Below, piece by piece: positions 51,887-60,356 of a stretch of 64,000 nt of DNA. How positions within the stretch are numbered: the first letter of the stretch is position 1; each line of letters opens with the position of its first letter. Below the pieces are notes generated by a model. The model ran no database searches, was not told where the DNA came from, and saw nothing but the letters and a program-made list of their open reading frames with translations. The translations under genes and the position numbers were made by a program. The stretch is from Bacillus safensis (GTDB lineage Bacteria > Bacillota > Bacilli > Bacillales > Bacillaceae), in the NCBI GenBank assembly GCA_030159235.1, contig BSBG01000008.1:93473-157472 (forward strand). Reading direction: 5' to 3'.

Positions 51887-52854
51887 TATGAACGAACCGG
51901 CGTTTTAGCCTGCTCACCTTGTAAGACAAGCGCTATATTTTCAGCACATAAACGCATCATCGTTTTTCTCGTTTCGATACTAGCACTTCCAATATGAGGG
52001 AGAACTGTGACGTTACGTAATGTCGTTAATGGATGAGACGAACTGACAGGTTCCTTTCTAAATACATCCAGACCGGCGCCTGCAATTTTCCCTGTCGTGA
52101 CAGCCTCATATAAAGCATCCTCATCCACAGTTTGTCCTCTTGATACGTTAATGAAATAAGCAGAGTTCTTCATCAGATCAAATGCTTTTGCATTAAACAT
52201 GTCTTTCGTTTCCGGCGTTAACGGTGTCAGACAGACGATGAAATCAGACTGCTTGAGCAGTTTCTCAAAATCCGCATAGATCACACCGAGCTGCGCTTCT
52301 GCCTCTGGTTTTCTTGAACGATTATGATAAAGAACATTCATATTAAAGCCCTTGGCCCGCTTGGCAAGTGCGGTTCCAATACTTCCCATGCCGACAATCC
52401 CAATCGTTTTGTGATGAACATCAGCACCAGCAAGAAGAAGCGGTCCCCAGCCTGTCCAGTTTCCATCCTTAATCCAATCACTCGCCTCGACAATTCGTCT
52501 AGCTGACGCCATCAAAAGAGCAAAGGCTAAATCAGCCGTCGATTCTGTTAAGATGTCAGGTGTATGACATACGGTGATTCCGCGATTTTTGGCTGCTTTT
52601 AGATCAATATTGTCATAACCAACAGCAAGATTTGAGACCACCTTGACATTCGGGGCTTTTGATAAAAGGGACTCATCTATTTGATCTGACAGCATGGTGA
52701 GAAGCGCATCCGCTTTAGCTGCTTGTGTTTCTAACTCTTCTCTTGGACACGGCTCATCCTCGCTCGGCCACATCTCAACATGAGCGACTTCTTTTAATGG
52801 TGTAAGTGATGCTTCATCCAGCTTTCTTGTGATATAGACATACGGTTTCGTCAA
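51886..52854 (-). CDS. D-isomer-specific 2-hydroxyacid dehydrogenase (glyoxylate/hydroxypyruvate reductase type)
   Basis: 322 residues from a TTG at 52854 (AAAGGAG SD, 8-base spacing; TKPYVYITRKLDE). The NAD-binding GMGSIGTALAKRA lies at about residues 150-165, and the catalytic arginine, glutamate and histidine are seen in INVSRGQTVDEDAL, FRKEPV and LPHIGSAS. It resembles YvcT-type enzymes of B. subtilis that reduce glyoxylate or 2-ketogluconate. It is inserted between hom and yutH relative to B. subtilis. Confidence 0.88.
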   Translation of the reverse strand: MTKPYVYITRKLDEASLTPLKEVAHVEMWPSEDEPCPREELETQAAKADALLTMLSDQIDESLLSKAPNVKVVSNLAVGYDNIDLKAAKNRGITVCHTPDILTESTADLAFALLMASARRIVEASDWIKDGNWTGWGPLLLAGADVHHKTIGIVGMGSIGTALAKRAKGFNMNVLYHNRSRKPEAEAQLGVIYADFEKLLKQSDFIVCLTPLTPETKDMFNAKAFDLMKNSAYFINVSRGQTVDEDALYEAVTTGKIAGAGLDVFRKEPVSSSHPLTTLRNVTVLPHIGSASIETRKTMMRLCAENIALVLQGEQAKTPVRS

Positions 52855-52892
52855 GAAGAACACTCCTTTAATCGATTTCTTTAAGCATAACG

Positions 52893-52921
52893 AAAAACGT
52901 CTCAAGAGAAAAGAGACGTTT
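52893..52921 (-). terminator. yutH terminator
   Basis: AAACGTCTC-TTTTCTCTT-GAGACGTTTTTCG on the minus strand. Confidence 0.85.
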
Positions 52922-52928
52922 CGTCTGT

Positions 52929-53951
52929 TCACTGAAACTTCAAATCAGCAGATGGCTGAATCCAGCCAATGGCGGGAATGGGGCTTTCGCCGCTTCGCAT
53001 GGCACTCATTTCTTGAAAGACCTTCAGAAAGTATTCATAGCGATTGGCATCATTTAAGACGTAATCTAACCGCTCTTCATAATATGCCTTTTCATTTTCT
53101 CCAGACATGTAGTAACCTTCCACAATTTCAAAATAATGAAGCGGGAACAACAAGCGGCTATATAATAAACGCTTTGAAAAGGAGGAAAGAGGTGTCACCT
53201 GCTCATATTGCTGAAGAAAGGAAAAGCCTTCATCAATTAAATCTTCCTTATGCTGGACAAAGGTTTCTCTTAAGTATTCGGCAATATCACGGGTTGGATG
53301 ATCAAAGACCCAATCCACAGGCAAACGAAGCGGCTGCTCATGAGGCCATGTCATCCGTGAAAAGCGCTGATGACAGACAGTGCCTGAGTCACCTTCCTTC
53401 GGTTCATCATCAAGCTCAGTATCTACTAAATATTGAATGGAATTTTCCGTTAATCCTAGATAATACGGGAACGATTCAATGAATTTTTTTTCAAACCGTT
53501 CCAGCGGTTTTTGATGCATTTGCTGCATCCAAAAGCCTTCGAGCTGATCTAACCGTTTTGCCCACAATTCCTTCCAAGCGCCCACACGTTTTGTTTCCGA
53601 TACCTCATATGGAAACCCTCTTCCCCTGACATGAAAGGCTGCCAGCTCTGACGCATGCTGAATGGATCGACTTGAAATCGGCGGTGCAGCTCTTAATAAA
53701 GCGTACAGCTCCTTTCCATGGGTAAAAGTGGACTTCTCTTCATTTGTTAATTCAAACACAGCAACGTATGGGTCTCCGGCATTCAGTAAATACTGACTGA
53801 TATGATACAACTCTGTGAGCTCTTCTTCACGCAAATGAGACACAGGAACAATGAGGAAGAGAGCGTTCGCCGTTTGAAAGCTTTGGTAACTGCCATAGGG
53901 CGTAAATTGACGAACATCAATACCAAATGTGTGATAAATGGTTTCTTTCAT
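52929..53951 (-). CDS. yutH: YutH, spore coat-associated protein
   Basis: 340 residues from the ATG at 53951 (SD CAGGTGAAAAC; B. subtilis YutH is 339). It is a CotS/CotI-family protein with a kinase-like (aminoglycoside phosphotransferase) fold, incorporated in the spore coat; segments such as VDWVFDHPTRDIAEYLRE sit where the catalytic loop would be, without the usual catalytic aspartate pattern being fully clear. Divergent from yutG. An upstream in-frame ATG (53969) lacks an SD. Confidence 0.87.
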   Translation of the reverse strand: MKETIYHTFGIDVRQFTPYGSYQSFQTANALFLIVPVSHLREEELTELYHISQYLLNAGDPYVAVFELTNEEKSTFTHGKELYALLRAAPPISSRSIQHASELAAFHVRGRGFPYEVSETKRVGAWKELWAKRLDQLEGFWMQQMHQKPLERFEKKFIESFPYYLGLTENSIQYLVDTELDDEPKEGDSGTVCHQRFSRMTWPHEQPLRLPVDWVFDHPTRDIAEYLRETFVQHKEDLIDEGFSFLQQYEQVTPLSSFSKRLLYSRLLFPLHYFEIVEGYYMSGENEKAYYEERLDYVLNDANRYEYFLKVFQEMSAMRSGESPIPAIGWIQPSADLKFQ

Positions 53952-54084
53952 GTTTTCACCTGCGTTCATATGAATCAATCTCTTATCATATCGTAGTCGC
54001 AGGTTAAGGGATTTATGAATACTATTTACTATCCGAAGCTTTTTACACGTTGTGGACAAATTACGAGGATTGGGTGAGGAATAC

Positions 54085-54585
54085 ATGCCGCATCATCATG
54101 AGATGAACGAAGTAGAAAAAACAGCAAGACGCCGTTTACAAGAACGAGGCGTAACCATTCAAGATATAGCAGACCTTGTCTACTTTTTACAGGAAAAGTA
54201 TCATCCTGGCTTAAACATGACAGAATGCATCCACAATGTGGAGCGTGTCATTGCAAAACGTGAAGTCCAAAATGCGATATTAACGGGCGTCGAACTCGAC
54301 GTACTGGCCGAGCAAAAAAAGCTGACCGAGCCGCTGCAATCCATTCTTGAAACAGACGAAAGCCTGTATGGCGTTGATGAAATTTTGTCCTTTGCGATCG
54401 TTAATATTTATGGTTCGATCGGCTTTACGAATTACGGATATATCGATAAAGAAAAACCAGGAATTCTCGGAAAACTCAACGATAAATCCACAGGCGAATG
54501 CCACACCTTTTTAGATGATATTGTTGGGGCGATTGCTGCTGCAGCATCAAGCAGACTGGCACATAGTGCGAAAAATGCGGAATAA
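54085..54585 (+). CDS. yutG: YutG, phosphatidylglycerophosphatase A-like protein
   Basis: 166 residues from the ATG at 54085 (SD GGTGAGGA; B. subtilis YutG is 165). PgpA-family segment: LQERGVTIQDIADLVYFLQ at the start and GYIDKEKPGILGKLNDKSTG then CHTFLDDIVGAIAAAASSRL at the C-terminus, lying where PgpA has its catalytic aspartates. It has no obvious membrane helices, so it may act on a soluble phosphate ester or be peripheral. Confidence 0.86.
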   Translation: MPHHHEMNEVEKTARRRLQERGVTIQDIADLVYFLQEKYHPGLNMTECIHNVERVIAKREVQNAILTGVELDVLAEQKKLTEPLQSILETDESLYGVDEILSFAIVNIYGSIGFTNYGYIDKEKPGILGKLNDKSTGECHTFLDDIVGAIAAAASSRLAHSAKNAE

Positions 54586-54629
54586 AGAAAAAGAGGACGC
54601 GCGCATAACGCTTGTCCTCTTTTTCTTTA
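54584..54629. terminator. Bidirectional terminator between yutG and yutF
   Basis: AAAGAAAAAGAGGAC and GTCCTCTTTTTCTTT around a 15-base loop. Confidence 0.9.
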
Positions 54630-55397
54630 TGATAATCGCTCGATCCAATCAGATAACGAGTCAATGACATAGGTTGGCTGCTTTTCATACTGCTGAAGCA
54701 GCTCTTTTGTTGTCACACCTGTATGGACGAGTAATGTGTCCATTCCTGCATTCATTCCTGCCATAATATCCGTATCATAGTTATCACCGACCATGAGCGT
54801 TTCAGACACATCTGTCCCAAGCACACGCATCGCTTGTTCCATAATAATGGATTCTGGCTTTCCGATAAATGTTGGCTGAACCGTTGTCGTGACGGTCAGT
54901 ACAGATGTTAACGAGCCGTTCCCTGGCAAAAGCCCTCTTTCTGTTGGAATGGCAATATCACCATTTGTTGAGACAAATTGTGCGCCTTGACGAATGGCAA
55001 TCGCACCTACTGCGAATTTTTCATATGTAATGCCGCGGTCAATTCCAACAACAACGAAATCAGCGTCTTCCTGACCAAACGTCAGCCCTTTTTCTTCAAT
55101 GGCCTGTTTGATTCCTTCTTCACCGATGACATAAACAGACGCGTCTTTCTTTTGTTCAGCAATATAATTTGCTGTCGCCATACTTGTTGTAAACACTTGT
55201 TCTTCAGTTGCTGGAATATCGAATGAAACGAGTTTTTCTGCTACCTGCTTCGGCGTGCGCGACGAGTTATTCGTGACAAACAAGTAAGGAATGTTCAACT
55301 CATTTAACTTTTGAACAAATTGACCTGCTTCTTCAATCTTTTCTGTTCCTTTATACATTGTCCCGTCTAAATCAATTAAATAGCCTTTGTATTTCAT
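54627..55397 (-). CDS. yutF: YutF, HAD-superfamily phosphatase
   Basis: 256 residues from the ATG at 55397. HAD subfamily IIA (NagD-like) with nucleophile DxD in YLIDLDGTMYKG, VTNNSS (motif II), and MVGDNYDTDIMAGMNAGMD (motif IV). B. subtilis YutF is a nucleotidase-like phosphatase with broad specificity. Followed in the operon direction by no further gene; yutE and yutD are upstream. Confidence 0.92.
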   Translation of the reverse strand: MKYKGYLIDLDGTMYKGTEKIEEAGQFVQKLNELNIPYLFVTNNSSRTPKQVAEKLVSFDIPATEEQVFTTSMATANYIAEQKKDASVYVIGEEGIKQAIEEKGLTFGQEDADFVVVGIDRGITYEKFAVGAIAIRQGAQFVSTNGDIAIPTERGLLPGNGSLTSVLTVTTTVQPTFIGKPESIIMEQAMRVLGTDVSETLMVGDNYDTDIMAGMNAGMDTLLVHTGVTTKELLQQYEKQPTYVIDSLSDWIERLS

Positions 55398-55418
55398 GAT
55401 GTTCACAACTCCAATGGT

Positions 55419-55853
55419 TTATTTGAATGCTGATACTGGGCCAAGTTCCTGCTCCAAGTAGGTGCGGATGCGGCTTGGAAAGACCTCTAGCGCCTGCTCT
55501 ACCTCGCTGATCACCTGCAATAGGTCATGATGAACCACTTCCTGATATTGCTGTACAAGTGTTTTGCGGGATGAGACAAGCTTTTTCAGCTGACTGCCTT
55601 CCTCTTCTGGTACAACCTTTTCATCAACAAGGATATCCATGATGTCATCATAGCTTCCTGGATCACGCATAATAAAGCCATCAATCATGTCATTTCCTGT
55701 ATCAAGAATACATTCGACGAGCAAATGGACAATTCGTTCCAGCGCTTTTTTCTCTAAAGGACTTGTCCATGTTTGATGACTGCGCATCAACTCATATTGC
55801 TCCTCGAAAAAACGTAATGTTTCTTCAATCTTTTTTCTGTCTACGAAATACAT
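55419..55853 (-). CDS. yutE: YutE, HepT/DUF86-family protein
   Basis: 144 residues from the ATG at 55853, equal to B. subtilis YutE. An all-helical DUF86 fold with LVECILDTGNDMIDGFIMRDP. In the MNT-HepT toxin-antitoxin systems HepT has an Rx4-6HxY motif; here the corresponding SSRKTLVQQY has Q in place of H, so ribonuclease or toxin activity is doubtful. No nucleotidyltransferase antitoxin gene adjoins. It lies between yutF and yutD. Confidence 0.88.
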   Translation of the reverse strand: MYFVDRKKIEETLRFFEEQYELMRSHQTWTSPLEKKALERIVHLLVECILDTGNDMIDGFIMRDPGSYDDIMDILVDEKVVPEEEGSQLKKLVSSRKTLVQQYQEVVHHDLLQVISEVEQALEVFPSRIRTYLEQELGPVSAFK

Positions 55854-55872
55854 CATGACGCTCCCCTTTGCG

Positions 55873-56148
55873 TTATTTTCTAATTCGTTTTAAGACAAAA
55901 TAGGCACAGCCAAAGTTACAGTATTCATAAATATATTCATCTAGTGTGCTGATTTTTGTGTCAAATGTGGCCTTTTGGTTTTGGTCATCAAAAAACCCCT
56001 TCAGCCTCAGCTGATTGTAGCCCCAGTCCCCTACAATATAATCATACTTATTTAAAATATCTGAGTATCTTGCTTTAAACGCTTCTTCATTAAATCCGTC
56101 TTTGATATCTCTTACAAGATCAAAGGTAGCATTCTGAATGACGATCAT
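55873..56148 (-). CDS. yutD: YutD family protein (DUF1027)
   Basis: 91 residues from the ATG at 56148 (SD AAGAGGTGAG). Contains the conserved core RYSDILNKYDYIVGDWGYNQ, then LRLKGFFDDQN and the C-terminal YEYCNFGCAYFVLK. Widespread in Firmicutes; function unknown. Starts the yutD-yutE-yutF unit and is divergent from yutC. Confidence 0.87.
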   Translation of the reverse strand: MIVIQNATFDLVRDIKDGFNEEAFKARYSDILNKYDYIVGDWGYNQLRLKGFFDDQNQKATFDTKISTLDEYIYEYCNFGCAYFVLKRIRK

Positions 56149-56268
56149 CTTCTCACCTCTTTTTAAACGATCCATCTTTAATGATAATTCATTGGAAGAA
56201 CTCCATCAATTGCTAAAGCATGTTTTTTCTGTTTTAGCCGAAGCTAAAGAAAAAAGGAGGTCACATTT

Positions 56269-56904
56269 ATGAAGAAACAACTAACAGCCGCGATTCTCCT
56301 CAGCATGCTTTTAGGCGGGTGCGGCTTTCAATCAGGTATGAACCGGCAAGTGGATGAAGATTCTTCAAGTAAAACCATCCGTCTGTCAGATCGTCATGAA
56401 GGAAATAATTCCAACATGCCAGAAGCAGACACAAGTAGAGCAGGATATGTTCGTTACCAGCGCCAGCAAGTAACGGATCAGAAAGAAAGAACACCTGCTT
56501 TAAATCGTGAACATCTCGCCCACGTCATTACAAGTTTAACTGTCCAGCTGCCAAACATCAAAGATGCAGCCACACTTGTGACAGATGAGGATGCACTAAT
56601 CGTGTATCGAACAGGAAACAAAAACCGTGATGAATCTGCCGATCAAGTAAAGAAAACGGCGGTTTCTGTTCTTCCTCGTTATTATCATGTATACGTTTCT
56701 GATAATCCAGAGCACTTTCAATCCATTGCCAATTTTTCACGTCTTCAAACCAATTCACGTGATTTTGATCAAATTTTAAACAAAACGATTCAACAAATGA
56801 AATATTCCCCTCAGGGCGGAGAGATATCAAATCCAGAAGATGCAAATGGTATGACGAATTCCGACCGTACGATGAGAAGAAACGCCCCTTACGGCCAAAA
56901 TTAA
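56269..56904 (+). CDS. yutC: YutC, YhcN/YlaJ-family sporulation lipoprotein
   Basis: 211 residues. A lipoprotein signal peptide ends in the lipobox LLGGC (C18). The mature part has the YhcN/YlaJ domain (VTSLTVQLPNIKDAATLVTDEDALIVYRTG-like stretch at about residues 90-115). These lipoproteins are made in the forespore or on spores and affect germination or outgrowth. SD AAAAGGAGG, 9 bases before the ATG. Confidence 0.89.
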   Translation: MKKQLTAAILLSMLLGGCGFQSGMNRQVDEDSSSKTIRLSDRHEGNNSNMPEADTSRAGYVRYQRQQVTDQKERTPALNREHLAHVITSLTVQLPNIKDAATLVTDEDALIVYRTGNKNRDESADQVKKTAVSVLPRYYHVYVSDNPEHFQSIANFSRLQTNSRDFDQILNKTIQQMKYSPQGGEISNPEDANGMTNSDRTMRRNAPYGQN

Positions 56905-56910
56905 TACGAG

Positions 56911-56939
56911 AAAAAACGCCAGAGAGCTCTGGCGTTTTC
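56911..56939. terminator. Bidirectional terminator between yutC and lipA
   Basis: AAAAACGCCAGAG-AG-CTCTGGCGTTTTC. Confidence 0.92.
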
Positions 56940-56943
56940 TTTG

Positions 56944-57840
56944 TTATGCTTGCGCCTGACGCTTTTTAGACGCTTCGTTTACTTGTTCATCTGCATGGTA
57001 GGAAGAGCGCACAAGTGGCCCAGCTTCACAATGGCTAAAGCCTTTTGACATCGCAATTTCCTTCAGTTCTGCAAACTCATCAGGATGGTAGTATTTTTGA
57101 ACTTTCAAATGCTTTTTCGAAGGCTGTAAATACTGTCCAATCGCCATGATATCCACGTTGCTCGCAAGAAGATCATCCATCACTTCAATGATTTCTTCCT
57201 TCGTTTCACCGAGTCCAATCATGATGCTTGATTTCGTTGGAATGTCAGGCTGCATTTCTTTTGCACGACGCAAGAATTCTAATGAACGATCATATGTAGC
57301 ACGCGCACGAACCCTCGGCGTTAACCTGCGAACGGTTTCAATGTTGTGATTTAAAATGTCAGGACGTGTATCCATTAACGTTTTCAAGTTATCATAATTG
57401 CCGCCCATGTCTGAAGGGAGAACTTCAATTGTAGTGAATGGGCTTTTTCTTCTAATGGCACGAACGGTTTCAGCAAATACACCTGCTCCGCCATCTTTTT
57501 GATCGTCCCTTGCAACCGCTGTGATAACAGCGTGCTTTAAGTTCATTAAGGCTACTGAATCTGCAACGCGTTCTGGCTCTTGCAGGTCAAGCTCAGTTGG
57601 AAGTCCAGTTTTCACTGCACAGAAACGGCATGCGCGCGTACAAACAGATCCAAGAATCATAAATGTAGCCGTTCTTCTAACTGCCCAGCATTCATGAATA
57701 TTCGGACATTTTGCTTCCTCACAAACGGTATGCAGGTTGTTTTCCCGCATCATTTTCTTCAAGCCGGTATAGTTTTCATTCGTATTCAGCTTAATTTTAA
57801 GCCAGTCCGGTTTTCTAACGTGCTCTTCCTTCTTTGCCAA
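56944..57840 (-). CDS. lipA: Lipoyl synthase
   Basis: 298 residues from a TTG at 57840 (GGAG 9 bases before; [19 protein letters not shown]), equal to B. subtilis LipA. It is a radical SAM enzyme with two 4Fe-4S clusters: [12 protein letters not shown] for the auxiliary cluster and [10 protein letters not shown] for the SAM cluster. It inserts two sulfurs into octanoyl groups on lipoyl domains. ATG codons just upstream in frame are less well spaced from an SD. Confidence 0.96.
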   Translation of the reverse strand: MAKKEEHVRKPDWLKIKLNTNENYTGLKKMMRENNLHTVCEEAKCPNIHECWAVRRTATFMILGSVCTRACRFCAVKTGLPTELDLQEPERVADSVALMNLKHAVITAVARDDQKDGGAGVFAETVRAIRRKSPFTTIEVLPSDMGGNYDNLKTLMDTRPDILNHNIETVRRLTPRVRARATYDRSLEFLRRAKEMQPDIPTKSSIMIGLGETKEEIIEVMDDLLASNVDIMAIGQYLQPSKKHLKVQKYYHPDEFAELKEIAMSKGFSHCEAGPLVRSSYHADEQVNEASKKRQAQA

Positions 57841-58130
57841 TTCCATCATCTCCATATGAATTCGTTAAAGGTGCATCTACAAAAATCTTCCTGCTATATA
57901 CGATGGATGCAGCTAAGAAGCTGCAAAAAATTGAATCTTCGGCCTAAAGCCTTTTCTTTAGACACTTTAACATAGTACAGATTGAACAACAAGGGAATGA
58001 GCTGCAAAAATACCCAAAAGCCTCCTAAAAAAAAAGATGAAAATTACTAACATTTTCTTCTTATGAAATCGCTTGATCTATCCAAACTAAACGGTAGAAG
58101 ACGATGCTCGATGAAAGGAGATGGACGTTT
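57841..58130. other. Divergent lipA-yunA spacer
   Basis: Holds the lipA leader with a short hairpin (GCAGCT-AAG-AAGCTGC, 57910-57926) followed on the plus strand by an A-run; no promoter can be assigned with confidence. Nothing else recognised. Confidence 0.4.
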
Positions 58131-59114
58131 GTGAAAGTGGTTTTAGCCATCATGATCGCTCTTTCAATGCTCCCTTTACCTGTTCATGCAAAAGGGACGG
58201 ACAAGCAGGCAGATGAATTAAAGCAGAGAATGGCACTATACGAAAAAGTCGCCATCACGACACAGGTGCCATGGTATGTACTTGCTGCGGTTGATCAGTA
58301 TGAACACAATATTCGAAAAAGCAGAAGAGATTTACCGAAACAAAAAGGCATCATTGGCATCTACATTCCCCGGGAAATGTGGATTGGACCAGAAAATCCG
58401 AATAAGCAGGATACCTCTCCTTTAAGCATTAAAGTGTTTGACGGCATTGGGCTTGATGGGAATGGGGATGGAAAAGCGAACAGCGATGACGATGAGGATG
58501 TATTATTCACGTTTGCTCAATACTTGCTTCACTACGGCAGCAGCATTGATCAATTAAAAATTGGCTTATGGGACTATTATGGACGTGATCAAACCGTTGG
58601 AATCATTTCATCTTTTATGAAGCTATATAAGCACTACGGGCATCTTGATCTTGGAAAGCATGCTTTTCCTCTTCCGGTTGGGGCTGACTACAGCTACCGG
58701 AGTACATGGGGAGATGCGAGAGGATTTGGAGGAAGAAGGATTCATGAGGGAACCGATTTATTTGCCCATTATGGACTTCCCGTTCGTGCGACATCGTATG
58801 GCGTGATTGAAATGAAAGGCTGGAACCGTTTTGGCGGCTGGCGGATAGGCATTCGAGATATTCATAATCATTATCATTACTTCGCTCACTTAAATGGCTT
58901 TGCAAAAGGGCTCAAAACAGGTCAAATTGTTGAGCCTGGACAGGTGATTGGATCTGTTGGAAGCTCCGGTTACGGTCCTCCAGGCACCGCAGGAAAGTTT
59001 CCGCCTCATCTTCACTATGGCATGTACAAAGACAACGGCAGAACCGAATGGTCATTTGATCCATACCCTCATTTAAGGGCGTGGGAAAGAGCTGAGCGGA
59101 AACGGAAATCGTAA
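58131..59114 (+). CDS. lytH: YunA (LytH), sporulation M23 endopeptidase
   Basis: 327 residues from a GTG at 58131 (AAAGGAG SD). Signal peptide (VVLAIMIALSMLPLPVHAKG), an N-terminal lysozyme-like region without clear catalytic residues, and a C-terminal M23/LytM domain with HEGTDLFAHYG and HLHYGMYK zinc-binding histidines. B. subtilis LytH is a mother-cell L-Ala-D-Glu endopeptidase that shapes spore cortex peptidoglycan by leaving single L-alanine side chains. Convergent with yunB. Confidence 0.93.
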   Translation: MKVVLAIMIALSMLPLPVHAKGTDKQADELKQRMALYEKVAITTQVPWYVLAAVDQYEHNIRKSRRDLPKQKGIIGIYIPREMWIGPENPNKQDTSPLSIKVFDGIGLDGNGDGKANSDDDEDVLFTFAQYLLHYGSSIDQLKIGLWDYYGRDQTVGIISSFMKLYKHYGHLDLGKHAFPLPVGADYSYRSTWGDARGFGGRRIHEGTDLFAHYGLPVRATSYGVIEMKGWNRFGGWRIGIRDIHNHYHYFAHLNGFAKGLKTGQIVEPGQVIGSVGSSGYGPPGTAGKFPPHLHYGMYKDNGRTEWSFDPYPHLRAWERAERKRKS

Positions 59115-59116
59115 AA

Positions 59117-59146
59117 AAACAGCCCAATCATTCTTTTGGGCTGTTA
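59117..59146. terminator. Bidirectional terminator between yunA and yunB
   Basis: AACAGCCCAA-TCATTCTT-TTGGGCTGTT. Confidence 0.9.
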
Positions 59147-59914
59147 TTCCTCTTTCTCTTTTTTCTCTGGGAGAACAATTGATGGACCACCTGAGTTTGT
59201 TCCGCTGCCATTATAATAATCTGGTACGTCTCCTTGAACGGCTTGTATGGAGACAGGAACAGAGTTTTTGACTACGATTGTTTCAGATGCGAACGGGATA
59301 ATGACTCTTACCTTGACTTCGATCAGAACACTAATATCAATCAAGGCATTGTTGATGCCATAAGGTTTAATGTTTTTTTCAACGTCCGTATGCGGATCAC
59401 CAATAACACTAAAACGTACAGGCACTTTTGGTCCTAGGTTGGCGATGAGTGCATTTCCAGATGCTTGCCCAAGCGGAATATTATATATAATGCCATCATG
59501 TCCATCTGTTTGATCCTTTAATGCTTCTTTTGCCTCTTTTTGAAAGTTCCCCTTTTCAATGGCCTCTAAATTTTTTTGAAGATGACGTGACAGATCAGCC
59601 ATTGCTTTTGATGTTGCCTGCGCGTTAAAATCGATGGTCGTCACTTTTCCGTTCTCACTTGTATTCATGACCACCATATCCTTCATATTCTCCTGATCGT
59701 CTGCAAAGTCTTGAACTGAATATTGGATCAGATGATTGGCGATGCGCTCTGTTTCTAGTTCAGCAATGTGAATAAGGGTCGGTTTAATTGACCGGTTGAT
59801 AAAGAATAAACTAATGACGGTTGAGAGCACAAAGAATAAGATCGCAAGCAGCATGACGTAACGAAATGGCAAAGGGCCCTTTTTGTAGGGGCGATAACGG
59901 CGGTTCATTCTCAA
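59144..59914 (-). CDS. yunB: YunB, sporulation protein
   Basis: 256 residues, possibly from a TTG at 59914 (GGGGGG 8 bases before; the ATG at 59908 is an alternative). One N-terminal membrane helix (YVMLLAILFFVLSTVISLFF) and a long extracytoplasmic domain ending in a basic-acidic tail. B. subtilis YunB is SigE-controlled and needed for complete engulfment-related or germination-competent spores. Family DUF/SpoIIIAE-like similarity not claimed. Confidence 0.86.
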   Translation of the reverse strand: MRMNRRYRPYKKGPLPFRYVMLLAILFFVLSTVISLFFINRSIKPTLIHIAELETERIANHLIQYSVQDFADDQENMKDMVVMNTSENGKVTTIDFNAQATSKAMADLSRHLQKNLEAIEKGNFQKEAKEALKDQTDGHDGIIYNIPLGQASGNALIANLGPKVPVRFSVIGDPHTDVEKNIKPYGINNALIDISVLIEVKVRVIIPFASETIVVKNSVPVSIQAVQGDVPDYYNGSGTNSGGPSIVLPEKKEKEE

Positions 59915-59983
59915 TAAAAAATCCCCCCTTCTCCATTACAAGTGTATGCAGACAGGCGGGGGGATAGGAATCATCTCTCTATT

Positions 59984-60289
59984 TTATTTCACCATTTTTA
60001 ATAATGCGTCTCTTCCAATTGTTCCAGCTGAAATGCCCAGCGCTTCAGCGGCGTATGTCACAGATTCTAAAGGAGCATCGAGCAATTGCTCAATGGTTCT
60101 TACACCGACCGCTCTTCCTGCAATAATTCCTCTATCTGCAAGCTTTTCATTCAAGAGCCCGACATCCAGTGCACCGCACATGATATATCCATGTTCATTT
60201 GTCACTGCCATAAAATTCGTCTTCGGCAGCTTGACGGTGACAGCTGTAAAGGAATGGCCATCAATTGTAATAGGTGTTAAATTCACCAA
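59984..60289 (-). CDS. yunC: YunC family protein (DUF1805)
   Basis: 101 residues, MVNLTPITIDGHSFTAVTVK and later GRAVGVRTIEQLLDAPLES. A small alpha/beta protein of unknown function, in the same place in B. subtilis next to yunD. No catalytic motif recognised. Confidence 0.86.
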   Translation of the reverse strand: MVNLTPITIDGHSFTAVTVKLPKTNFMAVTNEHGYIMCGALDVGLLNEKLADRGIIAGRAVGVRTIEQLLDAPLESVTYAAEALGISAGTIGRDALLKMVK

Positions 60290-60356
60290 ATCCCTTCACT
60301 CCTCTCATCACAATCTATGTGAAAAGAGGGCGGGTGTTGTTAGGCTGAAGCGGATT

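Noticed and set aside
55419..55853. Toxin-antitoxin module (HepT/MNT)
   Set aside because: No partner nucleotidyltransferase gene and the catalytic histidine position is Q; treated as a core gene of unknown role.
57910..57926. Hairpin upstream of lipA as a T-box or other riboswitch
   Set aside because: The stem is only 6-7 bp and no conserved T-box bulge or specifier region could be found.
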